Assembly (NCBI RefSeq): GCF_900631615.1
Contig: NZ_LR131273.1
Location: 1,054,001 to 1,118,000, forward strand
Source of the DNA: Tsukamurella paurometabola
Lineage (GTDB): Bacteria; Actinomycetota; Actinomycetes; Mycobacteriales; Mycobacteriaceae
Length of the DNA: 64,000 nucleotides
Direction: 5' to 3'
In this document: piece after piece, positions 8,836 through 16,615 of the stretch
Layout of the letters: each line of letters opens with the position of its first letter
How positions within the stretch are numbered: position 1 is the first letter of the stretch
Notes under the pieces: generated by a model
Database searches by the model: none
What the model was told of the DNA's origin: nothing
The model's input: the letters and a program-made list of their open reading frames with translations, nothing else
Translations under genes and position numbers: made by a program

Positions 8836-9174
8836 TCACTCGGTCGGCGGATCGAGCAGCGCGTCCATGCGCGCCACTCGCCCCCGCCACAGGTCCTCGT
8901 AGCCGCGCAGCAATCGGGTGCCGCGCGCGATGGTCTCGATGTCCGGCCCGACCAGGACCTCGCGGCCCCGTCGGGTCTTGACGACCAGGCCTGCCTTCTC
9001 GAGCACCGCCACGTGTTTCTGCACCGCCGCGAAACTCATCTCGTAGCCGCGGGCGAGCTCCGAGACGGAGCTCTCCCGTTCGATCACCCGGACGACGATG
9101 TCACGCCGGGTGCGGACCGCGAGGGCGTGGAAGAGGCGGTCCGCCTCGTCCGGCGCCAGTTCATCTACAACCAT
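8836..9174 (-). CDS. ArsR-family winged-helix transcriptional regulator
   Basis: 112 residues from the ATG at 9174 (MVVDELAPDEADRLFHAL). The winged-helix region reads HALAVRTRRDIVVRVIERESSVSELARGYEMSFAAVQKHVAVLEKAGLV, split here only by description: recognition helix SFAAVQKHV, then the wing TRRGREV. No cysteine metal-site motif is present, so it is likely a ligand- or redox-responsive type rather than a metal sensor. It is co-transcribed with the AHSA1 gene and divergent from the diiron-protein operon, so it could influence either. Confidence 0.88.
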   Translation of the reverse strand: MVVDELAPDEADRLFHALAVRTRRDIVVRVIERESSVSELARGYEMSFAAVQKHVAVLEKAGLVVKTRRGREVLVGPDIETIARGTRLLRGYEDLWRGRVARMDALLDPPTE

Positions 9175-9331
9175 CAGGTTGTACGTTACCGCCGTCACAT
9201 CCGCCCGGCAAGAGCTTCGGCGCGACCACCTGCGAGTGATAGGTTTCGTGCCGAGTGCTCTCACCGCCGGTAGCGCTCACTGGACATCAGGGTGTTGAAT
9301 GTCAAGACACCCACGTGGAAGGAGTCGGACG

Positions 9332-10228
9332 ATGAGTTCGCGCACATCGGCTCAGCAGCACGAGCCCGCTGAGGTCGAGATCCACGCCCGGAACGTGGAG
9401 TTCGACTGGGACGACGTGCCGCTGGAGTGGATCCCCGGCGAGCCCGTGGCCAGCGACATCATCAGCAGCATCCTGCACTCCGTACTCCCCGAGGGCGAGC
9501 GCTGGTTCTGCGAGGTCTACACCGAGGCGCTGCCGTACGTGAAGGACGAGGACCTCGCCCGCACGATGCGCGGCTTCATCGGCCAGGAGGCCATGCACGC
9601 CGAGTCGCACGACCGCGCCCTCTCCGAGTACCTGCAGCGGTGCGGCATCGACACCGAGCCCGTGGCCCGGCAGTTCGAGTACGTCTTCCGCAAGGTCCTC
9701 GCGCCGCGGACCTACCACTCCGACCGCGCGCAGTACAACGACATGGTGCAGCGCCTCTGGCTCATCGCGGCCGTCGAGCACTACACGGCCATCCTCGGTG
9801 TCTTCGCACTCAACAACGCCTGGGACGAGTACGACGTCGACCCGACCATGGCGGACATCTGTCGCTGGCACGGCGCCGAGGAGGTCGAGCACCGGTCCGT
9901 CGCGCACGACGTGGCGAACTACTTCGACCCCAGCTACTTCCACCGCTGCCGCGCGATGATCGTGGGCGTCGTCTTCCTCGTCCTGGCGCTGCACCGCACG
10001 TCGGGTTACATGCTGCGCAAGGACCCCAACTTCAGCTACTCCTACCCGCGCCTGTGGTGGGAGTACCTCAAGGGCTCGCACAAGAACATCCTGCCGAAGC
10101 TGCGGGACGTCGTGAAGTTCACGCTCATCTACTTCAAGCCGAACTTCGACCCGGCGTCGATCGGCTCGACCGCACAGGCCGTGGCCTACCTCGCCACCTC
10201 GCCCGCAGCTCGGGCGGCGAACGGATGA
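9332..10228 (+). CDS. Ferritin-like diiron-type protein of the 'metal-dependent hydrolase' family (PF10118-like), probable oxygenase component
   Basis: 298 residues. Databases call this family a predicted metal-dependent hydrolase, but the ligand spacing looks like a four-helix diiron carboxylate site: a Glu in helix 1 (Glu61 or Glu65), ExxH at 86-89 (EAMH), Glu149 (AVEH) and ExxH at 184-187 (EVEH). The next gene, overlapping by four bases, encodes a flavin/[2Fe-2S] reductase, which is what a diiron oxygenase needs. I therefore infer an oxygenase or desaturase rather than a hydrolase. The start at 9332 has a good GGAAGGA Shine-Dalgarno; an in-frame ATG at 9299 is a weaker alternative. Confidence 0.8.
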   Translation: MSSRTSAQQHEPAEVEIHARNVEFDWDDVPLEWIPGEPVASDIISSILHSVLPEGERWFCEVYTEALPYVKDEDLARTMRGFIGQEAMHAESHDRALSEYLQRCGIDTEPVARQFEYVFRKVLAPRTYHSDRAQYNDMVQRLWLIAAVEHYTAILGVFALNNAWDEYDVDPTMADICRWHGAEEVEHRSVAHDVANYFDPSYFHRCRAMIVGVVFLVLALHRTSGYMLRKDPNFSYSYPRLWWEYLKGSHKNILPKLRDVVKFTLIYFKPNFDPASIGSTAQAVAYLATSPAARAANG

Positions 10229-11361
10229 CCGGCGAGCGCAAGTCACCGTCGGTCTTCCGCCCCTGGGGCGAGCCCGTCACCGAGATCCCCCCGCACCTGT
10301 ACGGCCGGTGGAAGCGGGATCCGCTGCTGCGCTTCGCCAACGCCTTCTTCGGCACGACGATTCCCGCGTTCGCGCACCTGATGAAGCCGCGGAACCTGGC
10401 CGAGCCCAGCACCAGCCGCGACCTGCGGGTGGTATCGCGCGAGATCGTCGCGCACGACAAGGACGTGGTCGCGCTGACCTTCGTCTCGGCGGACGACAGC
10501 CCGCTCCCCCGGTGGACCCCGGGCGCACACCTGGATCTGCTGCTGCCGTCCGGGCGCATGCGCGAGTACTCGCTGTGCGGCGACCCCGCGGACTCCGACA
10601 CCTACCGGATCGCCGTCCGCAGGATCCCCGGCGGCGGAGGCGGTTCCGTCGAGGTGCACGAGACCCTGCACGTCGGGTCGACGGTGACCGTCAAGGGCCC
10701 GCGCAACGGCATGCCGATGGCGGTGCCGGGACACGGCTCCTCCGCCGAGCACCTCCGGTTCGTCGCCGGCGGTATCGGGATCACGCCGATCCTGCCGATG
10801 ATGATCGCCGCGGAGCGCCTGGGCCTGAGCTGGTCGATGCTCTACACCGGCCGCTCCACCGACACCATCCCGTTCATCGCCGAGGTGGCGCGCTTCGGCG
10901 ACAAGGTGGAGGTCCGCACCGACGACGTGCACGGCATCCCCACCGCCGAGGTCCTCATCGGCGACACCCCCGGCCCGACGGCGCTGTACGCGTGCGGCCC
11001 CATCCCGATGCTCGAATCGCTCCGCGTGGGCCTCATCGGCCGCACGGACGTCGAGCTGCATTACGAGCGCTTCTCCGCGCCGCCGGTGGTCGACGGTAAG
11101 CCGTTCACCGCCACCCTGGCCAAGTCCGGACAGACCCTGGACGTGGCCGCCGACGAGACCCTGCTGGCCGCGATCCTCAAGGCCAAGCCGGACGCCCCGT
11201 ACTCCTGCAAGCAGGGCTTCTGCGGTACCTGCCGGATGACGGTGACCGAGGGCACCGTCGACCACCGGGACAAGACCCTGACCCCCTTCGAGCGGGAGCA
11301 GGGCCAGATGCTGACCTGCGTCTCGCGCGCGAAGGGCTCGCATCTGACCATCGATCTGTAA
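10225..11361 (+). CDS. Ferredoxin-NADP reductase-like flavoprotein with C-terminal [2Fe-2S] domain
   Basis: 378 residues in phthalate-dioxygenase-reductase order: an N-terminal extension of about 65 residues, the FAD/FMN barrel (motif REYSLCG), the NAD-binding domain (GGIGITPILPM and YACGPIPML) and a plant-type [2Fe-2S] domain near the C-terminus. The cluster cysteines are C-x4-C-x2-C (CKQGFCGTC) plus a distal Cys in LTCVS. It moves electrons from NAD(P)H to an oxygenase or desaturase. Its start overlaps the diiron-protein stop (ATGA), so that protein is the probable partner. The N-terminal extension contains a hydrophobic stretch that may touch the membrane. Confidence 0.92.
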   Translation: MTGERKSPSVFRPWGEPVTEIPPHLYGRWKRDPLLRFANAFFGTTIPAFAHLMKPRNLAEPSTSRDLRVVSREIVAHDKDVVALTFVSADDSPLPRWTPGAHLDLLLPSGRMREYSLCGDPADSDTYRIAVRRIPGGGGGSVEVHETLHVGSTVTVKGPRNGMPMAVPGHGSSAEHLRFVAGGIGITPILPMMIAAERLGLSWSMLYTGRSTDTIPFIAEVARFGDKVEVRTDDVHGIPTAEVLIGDTPGPTALYACGPIPMLESLRVGLIGRTDVELHYERFSAPPVVDGKPFTATLAKSGQTLDVAADETLLAAILKAKPDAPYSCKQGFCGTCRMTVTEGTVDHRDKTLTPFEREQGQMLTCVSRAKGSHLTIDL

Positions 11362-11371
11362 GGCGCACACC

Positions 11372-12268
11372 ATGACTGAGCAGCACCGGTTCGACGTGAC
11401 CACGTCGGACGGCCTCACCCTGGCGGGCTTCCGCTACGGCACCCACGACGCGGCCCGCCCCACGGTGCTCGCGATCCACGGGTACCCCGACAACCATCAC
11501 GTGTGGGACGGCGTGGCCGCGGCCCTCGAGGGTCGCGCGAACGTCTACACGTTCGACGTGCGCGGCGCGGGCGAGTCGGAGGCCCCCGCGGGCAAGGCCG
11601 GATACCGGTTCGACCGCCTCATCTCGGACATCTCGCGGGTGATCGACGCGGTGCGCGAGGTCAGCGGCGACCGCTCGAAGCTGCATCTCATCGGCCACGA
11701 CTGGGGCTCGATCCAGGGCTGGCACGCCGTCGTCGATCCCGCGGTGGCGGACAAGACCGCCTCGTACACCTCCGTCTCCGGGCCGAACCTGAACCACGCG
11801 GGCGAGTACCTGCAGGGCGTTCGCAGCGCGAAGGACCTCCCGGCGCGCCTGCGCCAGGCGGCGGGCTCGACGTACATCCCGTTCTTCCTCGTCCCCGGGC
11901 TGGCCGACTCGCTGTACAAGCGCGGCTGGGGCCAGAAGCTGATCGAGACGCTCGAGAAGCGCGGCACCGGCGGCAAGGTGGCCGAGGGGTACACGCGCAG
12001 CGACCGCGACTTCACCAACGGCCTGAACCTGTACCGCGCCAACATGCCCGCCCCGTTCCTCAAGCCGGCGGACGCCACGACCTCCGTGCCGGTGCAGGTG
12101 ATCACGCCCGAGGGCGATCTGTTCGTGACGCCGCCGTTGCAGCTGGCGGGCCTGGACAAGTCGCCGAAGTCGCGGCACGTCTCGGTGCCCGGCGGGCACT
12201 GGGTGGTCGCGCAGAACCCCGGCCCGCTGGCCGACGCGACCTTCGAGTGGGTCGAGGCCAACCGATGA
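11372..12268 (+). CDS. Alpha/beta hydrolase, epoxide-hydrolase type (EphD N-terminal-like)
   Basis: 298 residues. The nucleophile is Asp110 in GHDWGS, preceded by the oxyanion HGYPD at 36-40; the C-terminal His lies in PGGHWV. Asp at the elbow rather than Ser marks the epoxide hydrolase/dehalogenase branch. It resembles the hydrolase half of mycobacterial EphD, which acts on oxidised lipids, but lacks the fused SDR domain. It follows the reductase by 10 bp and overlaps the next hydrolase by four bases. In the operon it could open an epoxide made by the diiron enzyme; that is inference from context. Confidence 0.82.
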   Translation: MTEQHRFDVTTSDGLTLAGFRYGTHDAARPTVLAIHGYPDNHHVWDGVAAALEGRANVYTFDVRGAGESEAPAGKAGYRFDRLISDISRVIDAVREVSGDRSKLHLIGHDWGSIQGWHAVVDPAVADKTASYTSVSGPNLNHAGEYLQGVRSAKDLPARLRQAAGSTYIPFFLVPGLADSLYKRGWGQKLIETLEKRGTGGKVAEGYTRSDRDFTNGLNLYRANMPAPFLKPADATTSVPVQVITPEGDLFVTPPLQLAGLDKSPKSRHVSVPGGHWVVAQNPGPLADATFEWVEANR

Positions 12269-13137
12269 TCCGCCGCATCCCCGTCCGCGGCCGGTGGGTG
12301 CGCGTGCGCGAATCCGGCGCAGCGTCGCTGCCGACTCTGCTTCTGCTGCACGGCATCACGCGCAGTCTGGAGGACTGGGACCCGACGTTCGAGGCACTCG
12401 AGGGCGAGTACCGGCTCATCGCGCCCGACCTGGCCGGGTACGGCTGGTCCGCACCCCATCCCGACGGTGCCGGCCTCGCCGCGCTCGCCGACGGCGTGGC
12501 GGAGACGCTCGCCGCGCTCGGGGTCTCCGGTCCCGTGCACGTCGCGGGCAATTCGCTGGGCGGGGCGGTCACGATGACGCTGCTCGCGCGGCACCCGGAG
12601 CTGGTCGCGTCGATGACGCTCGTCGATCCCGCCGGTTTCGGCAAGGAGGTGACGCCGCTGCTGCGCCTGCTCGGGCTTCCCGTGCTGGGCAAGCTGATCG
12701 CGACCACGCCGAGCCGTCCGGGCGCCATCGTGCAGGAGCGGCTGATCTTCGCCGACAAGTCCTACGCCACCCGCGCACGGATCGACCACGCCATGGCCAT
12801 CGCCCGTGAGACCGACGCCGGTCTCACCGCGTGGAAGACGGCCGACGCGCTCGGCTCCGTGCTGGGCGGCGTGCGCCAGGACTGGCGCGACGAGCTGCAC
12901 CGGACCATCGCGCTGACGCCGCGGCCCACGATGGTGCTGTGGGGTGACCGCGACAAGGTGCTTCCGCCCGCGCACCTGGACGCCGCGCGGAGGCTGATCC
13001 CGCACGCCGAGACGCACCTGATTCCGGGCGTCGGCCACATGCCGCAGCTCGAGTGCACCCGCGAGTTCGTCGCGCTGCTCACCGCTTTCCTGCAGCGGAA
13101 TCCCGTCGCCGAGTTGCCGCGGGCCGCGTCGCAGTAG
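12265..13137 (+). CDS. Alpha/beta hydrolase, serine type
   Basis: 290 residues. The nucleophile is Ser97 in GNSLGG, the oxyanion motif is LLLHGI at 26-31, the acid Asp is in the LWGDRDKVLP loop and the His is in IPGVGHMPQLE. This pattern fits the esterase/C-C hydrolase group, such as MhpC-like enzymes; the substrate is not evident. It is the last gene of the four-gene operon starting at 9332 and overlaps its upstream neighbour (ATGA). It is convergent with PadR, with a hairpin repeat in the 155-bp gap. Confidence 0.82.
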   Translation: MIRRIPVRGRWVRVRESGAASLPTLLLLHGITRSLEDWDPTFEALEGEYRLIAPDLAGYGWSAPHPDGAGLAALADGVAETLAALGVSGPVHVAGNSLGGAVTMTLLARHPELVASMTLVDPAGFGKEVTPLLRLLGLPVLGKLIATTPSRPGAIVQERLIFADKSYATRARIDHAMAIARETDAGLTAWKTADALGSVLGGVRQDWRDELHRTIALTPRPTMVLWGDRDKVLPPAHLDAARRLIPHAETHLIPGVGHMPQLECTREFVALLTAFLQRNPVAELPRAASQ

Positions 13138-13165
13138 CTCCGCCCCGCGCGGTGGCTTCTCGTTC

Positions 13166-13256
13166 ACGGAGGGTATGCGTTCAGCGCATACCCTCCGTTT
13201 TCGCAGTTCAGAAGCGTTTCCACGGGACCGGGGCATGCGTCGCGCGCATACCCCGG
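13166..13256. repeat. Paired-hairpin intergenic repeat, copy A
   Basis: Two hairpins share the core ATGCG-N5-CGCAT. The first (13166-13198) has perfect 14-bp arms around TTCAG. The second (13228-13256) has 12-bp arms with one mismatch around TCGCG. The centres are 60 bp apart. The unit lies between convergent genes and may also end transcription. Its linker aligns with copies C (reversed) and E. Confidence 0.8.
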
Positions 13257-13292
13257 CCGCCGGACGGCAGCACGCCGCGATCAGCGACCGGG

Positions 13293-13619
13293 TCAGCGTG
13301 CCGGCGCCGCGCCGAGGCTCGCGGCGGCGGCGGTGAAGGCGCGCCACTCCTCGCGCAGGCGGGCCAGTTCGGTGCGTCCGGCGTCCGTGAGTTCGTAGAC
13401 CTTCCGGGCGGGACCGGATTCGCTCTGCTCCCACTCCGCGGCGATGTAGCCGTCGTTCTCCAGCTTCACCAGAGCCGGGTACAGCTGCGCACCCTTGATC
13501 GGCTGCAGCCCCACCTCCACCAGCGCCGCCGACACCCCGTACCCGTGCCTCGGCGCCGCCTCCAATACCCCGAGGATGAGCAACGGCAGTGTCGCCCGCT
13601 GCCACGCCGCCGTGCTCAT
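13293..13619 (-). CDS. PadR-family transcriptional regulator
   Basis: 108 residues, a winged-helix protein with the PadR opening LPLLILGVLEAAPRHGYGV, the Q-L-Y-P-A-L recognition helix (GAQLYPALVKLENDGYI) and the wing-to-helix segment RKVYELTDAGR. The C-terminal dimer helix is short. Its start overlaps the stop of the membrane protein upstream by four bases. PadR repressors commonly sit with HAAS/DUF1700-type membrane partners and control their own operon; a 10-bp palindrome upstream of the pair is a plausible operator. Confidence 0.92.
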   Translation of the reverse strand: MSTAAWQRATLPLLILGVLEAAPRHGYGVSAALVEVGLQPIKGAQLYPALVKLENDGYIAAEWEQSESGPARKVYELTDAGRTELARLREEWRAFTAAAASLGAAPAR

Positions 13620-14617
13620 GCCGGAGTCTTCGACGACGATGCCGGCCGTGCCCGCCGCGCGCGTAGGGCGCTCCGGATCGACAACCAGAGCAGGCCACCG
13701 ACCACCACGACACGGAGCACGAGCCAGAAGCCCGAACTGTCAGGAAGGAACGAGGCGTGGAGCAGCGCGAAACCGAACCACCCAGCCGCGCCCCACCACA
13801 GTCGCCTGCTCGGCGTCGCGGGATCGTCCGCCACGAGCCTGAGCGCAAGAGCATCGGGCCGGCCGTACTCGTCGAAGGCTCTGGTACTCAGCCCTTCCCG
13901 CAGCGTGCGTTCGTGCTCGCGCACGACGGCGCGCGGCGTGCCCTTCGCCAGCAGCACGCCGCGGAACCTGGAGAACCATTCCTCGTCGTCGAACGTCGTG
14001 CGCGGTACCCGCGCAGGTACGGCCCGCGCCACCACGAGCACGACCACCCCCGGGAGGAGGAGACCGATCGCGGCCGCCCACGCCGGGAGGCCGCCGATCA
14101 GCACCGTGCTCCGGCCGGACCACTCGACCTGCGATCCGCCGACGCCCACCGCCAGTACGGCGAGCGCGGCCAGTAGCCCCGCAACCTTGAGGCGTCCGGC
14201 CATGAACTGCATCGATGCGGCACCGCCCAGCACCACCGCCGCCGCGATGGCGGACACCAACGCGACCCGCCCCACCGTGACGTCGACCCGTCCGCCGCCC
14301 AGCAGGACCATGACCGCCGCGATCAACCCCACGAAGATCAGCGACACTCCGCCGAACTCGAGCGCGTCGCGCACCCCGGCGCTCTCCGTGGCCATCGCCT
14401 CCGCATCGGAGACCGCGAGTTCGGCAGCATCCTCCGCCGCGAGGACATCGGGGTTCCCGAACAACTCGGCCGCCGGTTCCTCAGCTGCTTCGACGGCCGT
14501 GATGAGTTCCTCCTGCCGGCTGCTGCTGACGTCCAACGAGACGCCGGCCTTCGCCAGACCCAGGATGTACCGCGCCGCCCAAGGCCGGTCCCCCTCGGGC
14601 CAGTCGTCGACGGCCAT
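13616..14617 (-). CDS. Membrane protein with HAAS-like N-terminal domain, PadR partner
   Basis: 333 residues. The N-terminal 75 are acidic and helical (including VEAAEEPAAELFGNPDVLA) and resemble the HAAS signalling domain found beside PadR regulators. About six hydrophobic segments follow: four in the middle, and two near the end that flank a soluble loop (TFDDEEWFSRFRGVLLAKG). The C-terminal tail is basic. The ATG at 14617 has TAGGAG five bases upstream; a GTG at 14620 is too close to it. It is the first gene of the PadR pair. The function is unknown; a membrane stress or ligand signal passed to PadR would be inference. Confidence 0.75.
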   Translation of the reverse strand: MAVDDWPEGDRPWAARYILGLAKAGVSLDVSSSRQEELITAVEAAEEPAAELFGNPDVLAAEDAAELAVSDAEAMATESAGVRDALEFGGVSLIFVGLIAAVMVLLGGGRVDVTVGRVALVSAIAAAVVLGGAASMQFMAGRLKVAGLLAALAVLAVGVGGSQVEWSGRSTVLIGGLPAWAAAIGLLLPGVVVLVVARAVPARVPRTTFDDEEWFSRFRGVLLAKGTPRAVVREHERTLREGLSTRAFDEYGRPDALALRLVADDPATPSRRLWWGAAGWFGFALLHASFLPDSSGFWLVLRVVVVGGLLWLSIRSALRARRARPASSSKTPA

Positions 14618-14643
14618 CACTACTCCTACCTAGATCGGATTTG

Positions 14644-14653
14644 TATCTAGATA
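14644..14653. promoter_or_regulatory. Candidate PadR operator
   Basis: TATCTAGATA, a 10-bp perfect palindrome in an AT-rich patch that is unusual for this window, lies 27 bp upstream of the membrane protein start. A related CCTAGATC lies closer to the gene. The position fits autoregulation by the PadR encoded in the same operon. Confidence 0.5.
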
Positions 14654-14690
14654 TAGCCAGTGGAGGCGCGCGCAGGCAACGGGCCGACGC

Positions 14691-14777
14691 CGCGGGGTAT
14701 GCGCGGGACGCATACCCCGCGCGTCTTTCGCGGCGCTCCTACCTGCAGTTTTCCGAGGTATGCGCGGCGCGCATGGC
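14691..14777. repeat. Paired-hairpin intergenic repeat, copy B
   Basis: The first hairpin (14691-14721) has perfect 13-bp arms around CGGGA. The second core (14757-14777) is GGTATGCG-CGGCG-CGCATGGC, with imperfect outer pairs. The centres are 61 bp apart. It lies between the crtB 3' end and the upstream region of the HAAS-like gene. Confidence 0.75.
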
Positions 14778-14797
14778 TGTCGCGCGCGACGACCGCT

Positions 14798-15616
14798 TCA
14801 CCGCGAGGCCACGAGCGAGCGGGCGAGGACCGTCGCCTTCCGCGGCGCCGGGACGCGGACGCGGCCGGACCGCGCACCGTCGAGCCCGGCGGCGCGGAGG
14901 CGCTGCAGGAGCTCGCCGTAGAGGTCGGCGGCGGCCCGTACGCCGCGCTGGACGTCCCGCGGGAGTCGCGCGATGCCGGCGCGGCCGGCGGCGAGGTCGG
15001 AGGCGGCGTCATCGAGGGCATCGTCGAAGGCGCGCTGCGTGAGCTCCGGCAGGTAGGCGCGCCCGAGCCGCAGCTCGTCGTCGGTGAGGTCGCGGAGGAA
15101 GTTCACCTTCTGGAAGGCAGCGCCGAGACGCAGGGCGTCGGGGGCGAGCCGGTCGTAGTCCGACGGCGCGACCCCCACCAGGTAGGCGCGCAGACACATC
15201 AGCCCGACGACCTCGGCCGAGCCGTGGATATAGGCGGCGAGCGACTCTGCCGTGTGCGGCGCCGGCGTCAGATCCGCACGCATGGAGGCGAAGAAGGGCC
15301 TGGTCAGTTCGGCGCCGAAGCCGGTCGCGCGGGCGGTGCGGGCGAAGGCGTGCACCACGAGGTTCGCGCTGAAACCCTCGTCGATCGCGCGTTCCACGGC
15401 CTCCTCCAGCGCGTCGAGATGCGCTCGGGGGTCGGTGGGGCAGGCACCGTCGACCACCTCGTCCGCGACCCGCACCAGGCCGTAGATCGACGTGATGTGC
15501 TCGCGCACGCGACGCGGCATCAGGCGCGCGGCCAGGGAGAACGAGGTGGAATAGTCGCGGATCACCACCGCGGAGGCCGCCACGGCGGCGCGGCTGTACC
15601 GCTCACTCGAATCCAT
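14798..15616 (-). CDS. crtB: Phytoene/squalene synthase family protein
   Basis: 272 residues. The trans-isoprenyl head-to-head synthase motifs are present: the SFSLAARLMP entry helix, a first Asp-rich site ADEVVDG and a second site in NFLRDLTDDE. The family joins two prenyl diphosphates, usually geranylgeranyl diphosphate, to give phytoene. It is slightly shorter than typical CrtB (about 300). The CrtI-like gene is 11 kb away and no cyclase or prenyltransferase is nearby, so the pathway is split. The ATG at 15616 fits the family N-terminus. It is divergent from xthA by 59 bp. Confidence 0.88.
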   Translation of the reverse strand: MDSSERYSRAAVAASAVVIRDYSTSFSLAARLMPRRVREHITSIYGLVRVADEVVDGACPTDPRAHLDALEEAVERAIDEGFSANLVVHAFARTARATGFGAELTRPFFASMRADLTPAPHTAESLAAYIHGSAEVVGLMCLRAYLVGVAPSDYDRLAPDALRLGAAFQKVNFLRDLTDDELRLGRAYLPELTQRAFDDALDDAASDLAAGRAGIARLPRDVQRGVRAAADLYGELLQRLRAAGLDGARSGRVRVPAPRKATVLARSLVASR

Positions 15617-15675
15617 GCCACCAGTGTCCCGACCGCGAGAACCGACCCGTCAGGGCACCCCGATACGGTGGGTGC

Positions 15676-16545
15676 ATGCGCGTCGCCACCTGGAATGTGA
15701 ACTCGGTCAAGCAGCGGCACGGCAGGCTGCTCGAGTGGCTGGACTCGCGCCGGCCGGACGTCGTCTGCCTGCAGGAACTCAAGCTGACGGACGACGCCTT
15801 CGCCACGTTGATCGGTCCGGACCTGGAGGAGCGCGGCTACGAGTTCGCCACCGCGGGCCAGCCGCAGTGGAACGGCTCCGCACTGCTCTCCAAGGTCGGC
15901 CTCGAGGACGTGGTCGTCGGCATCCCCGGCGCCCCGGCGTTCGACGGGATCGTGGAGGGCCGGGCCATCTCGGGCGTCTGCGACGGAATCCGGGTGCACT
16001 CGCTGTACACCCCGAACGGTCGCGAGATCGACTCCGACCACTACGCGTACAAACTGGAGTGGCTCGCCGCCCTCGCCGCGCAGGTGCGGGCCGACACCGT
16101 GCCCCAACTGGTCTGCGGCGACATGAACATCGCCCCGACGGACGAGGACGTCTTCGACCCCGCGGCCTTCGTCGGGCACACCCACGTCACCGCGCCCGAA
16201 CGCGGGGCGATCGCCGCCCTCGAAGCGCTCGGCCTCCGCGACGTGGTGCGCGAGCACTGGCCGCACGAGCAGGTGTTCTCGTACTGGGACTACCGCGCCG
16301 GCATGTTCAACAAGAACCTCGGCATGCGGATCGATCTCATCCTGGCCAGCGGCGAGGTCGCCGACCGCACGGCCGCAGCGTGGATCGACCGGCAGGCGCG
16401 GAAGGGCAAGGGCCCGTCCGACCACGCGCCCGTCATGCTCGATCTGGACACGGCGCCCGACGGGGACGTCGGCCCGATGGTGCCGCCGCCCTCGGCCGGC
16501 CGCGTCTCGCCGAGGGGCGCGAAGCTCCCCCAGGCCAAGGACTGA
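15676..16545 (+). CDS. xthA: Exodeoxyribonuclease III / AP endonuclease
   Basis: 289 residues of the endonuclease/exonuclease/phosphatase fold. The motifs are TWNVNSVKQR at the start, LQELKL (metal Glu), YTPNGREID, CGDMNIAP, the YWDYR loop and SDHAPV near the end with the catalytic Asp-His. The enzyme cuts DNA 5' of abasic sites and trims 3' blocked ends in base excision repair. The C-terminus has about 25 extra Pro-rich residues. A second AP endonuclease, nfo, is at 47283. Confidence 0.95.
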   Translation: MRVATWNVNSVKQRHGRLLEWLDSRRPDVVCLQELKLTDDAFATLIGPDLEERGYEFATAGQPQWNGSALLSKVGLEDVVVGIPGAPAFDGIVEGRAISGVCDGIRVHSLYTPNGREIDSDHYAYKLEWLAALAAQVRADTVPQLVCGDMNIAPTDEDVFDPAAFVGHTHVTAPERGAIAALEALGLRDVVREHWPHEQVFSYWDYRAGMFNKNLGMRIDLILASGEVADRTAAAWIDRQARKGKGPSDHAPVMLDLDTAPDGDVGPMVPPPSAGRVSPRGAKLPQAKD

Positions 16546-16556
16546 CCACCCGATGT

Positions 16557-16586
16557 TGCAATAGCAAGACAGTGCTCGCTACTCTT
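16557..16586 (+). promoter_or_regulatory. Candidate promoter of the Lcp-like gene
   Basis: TTGCAA, an 18-base spacer and TACTCT look like a housekeeping -35/-10 pair 30 bp ahead of the GTG start. The -35 box is part of TTGC-AATA-GCAA, a small inverted repeat that a repressor might use. Confidence 0.4.
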
Positions 16587-16615
16587 CGCCGAGATCATGG
16601 GCAAGAGGAGCGGGC

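Noticed and set aside
9290-9312. GGGTGT...ACACCC inverted repeat before the diiron-protein gene as an operator
   Set aside because: Only the outer six bases pair and the centre is asymmetric; too weak to call.
13166-14777. CRISPR array
   Set aside because: Only two hairpins per locus, separated by similar rather than unique linkers, and no cas genes.
1972-15616. Carotenoid biosynthetic gene cluster
   Set aside because: Only two carotenoid-type genes, 11 kb apart, with no cyclase, prenyltransferase or glycosyltransferase between them.
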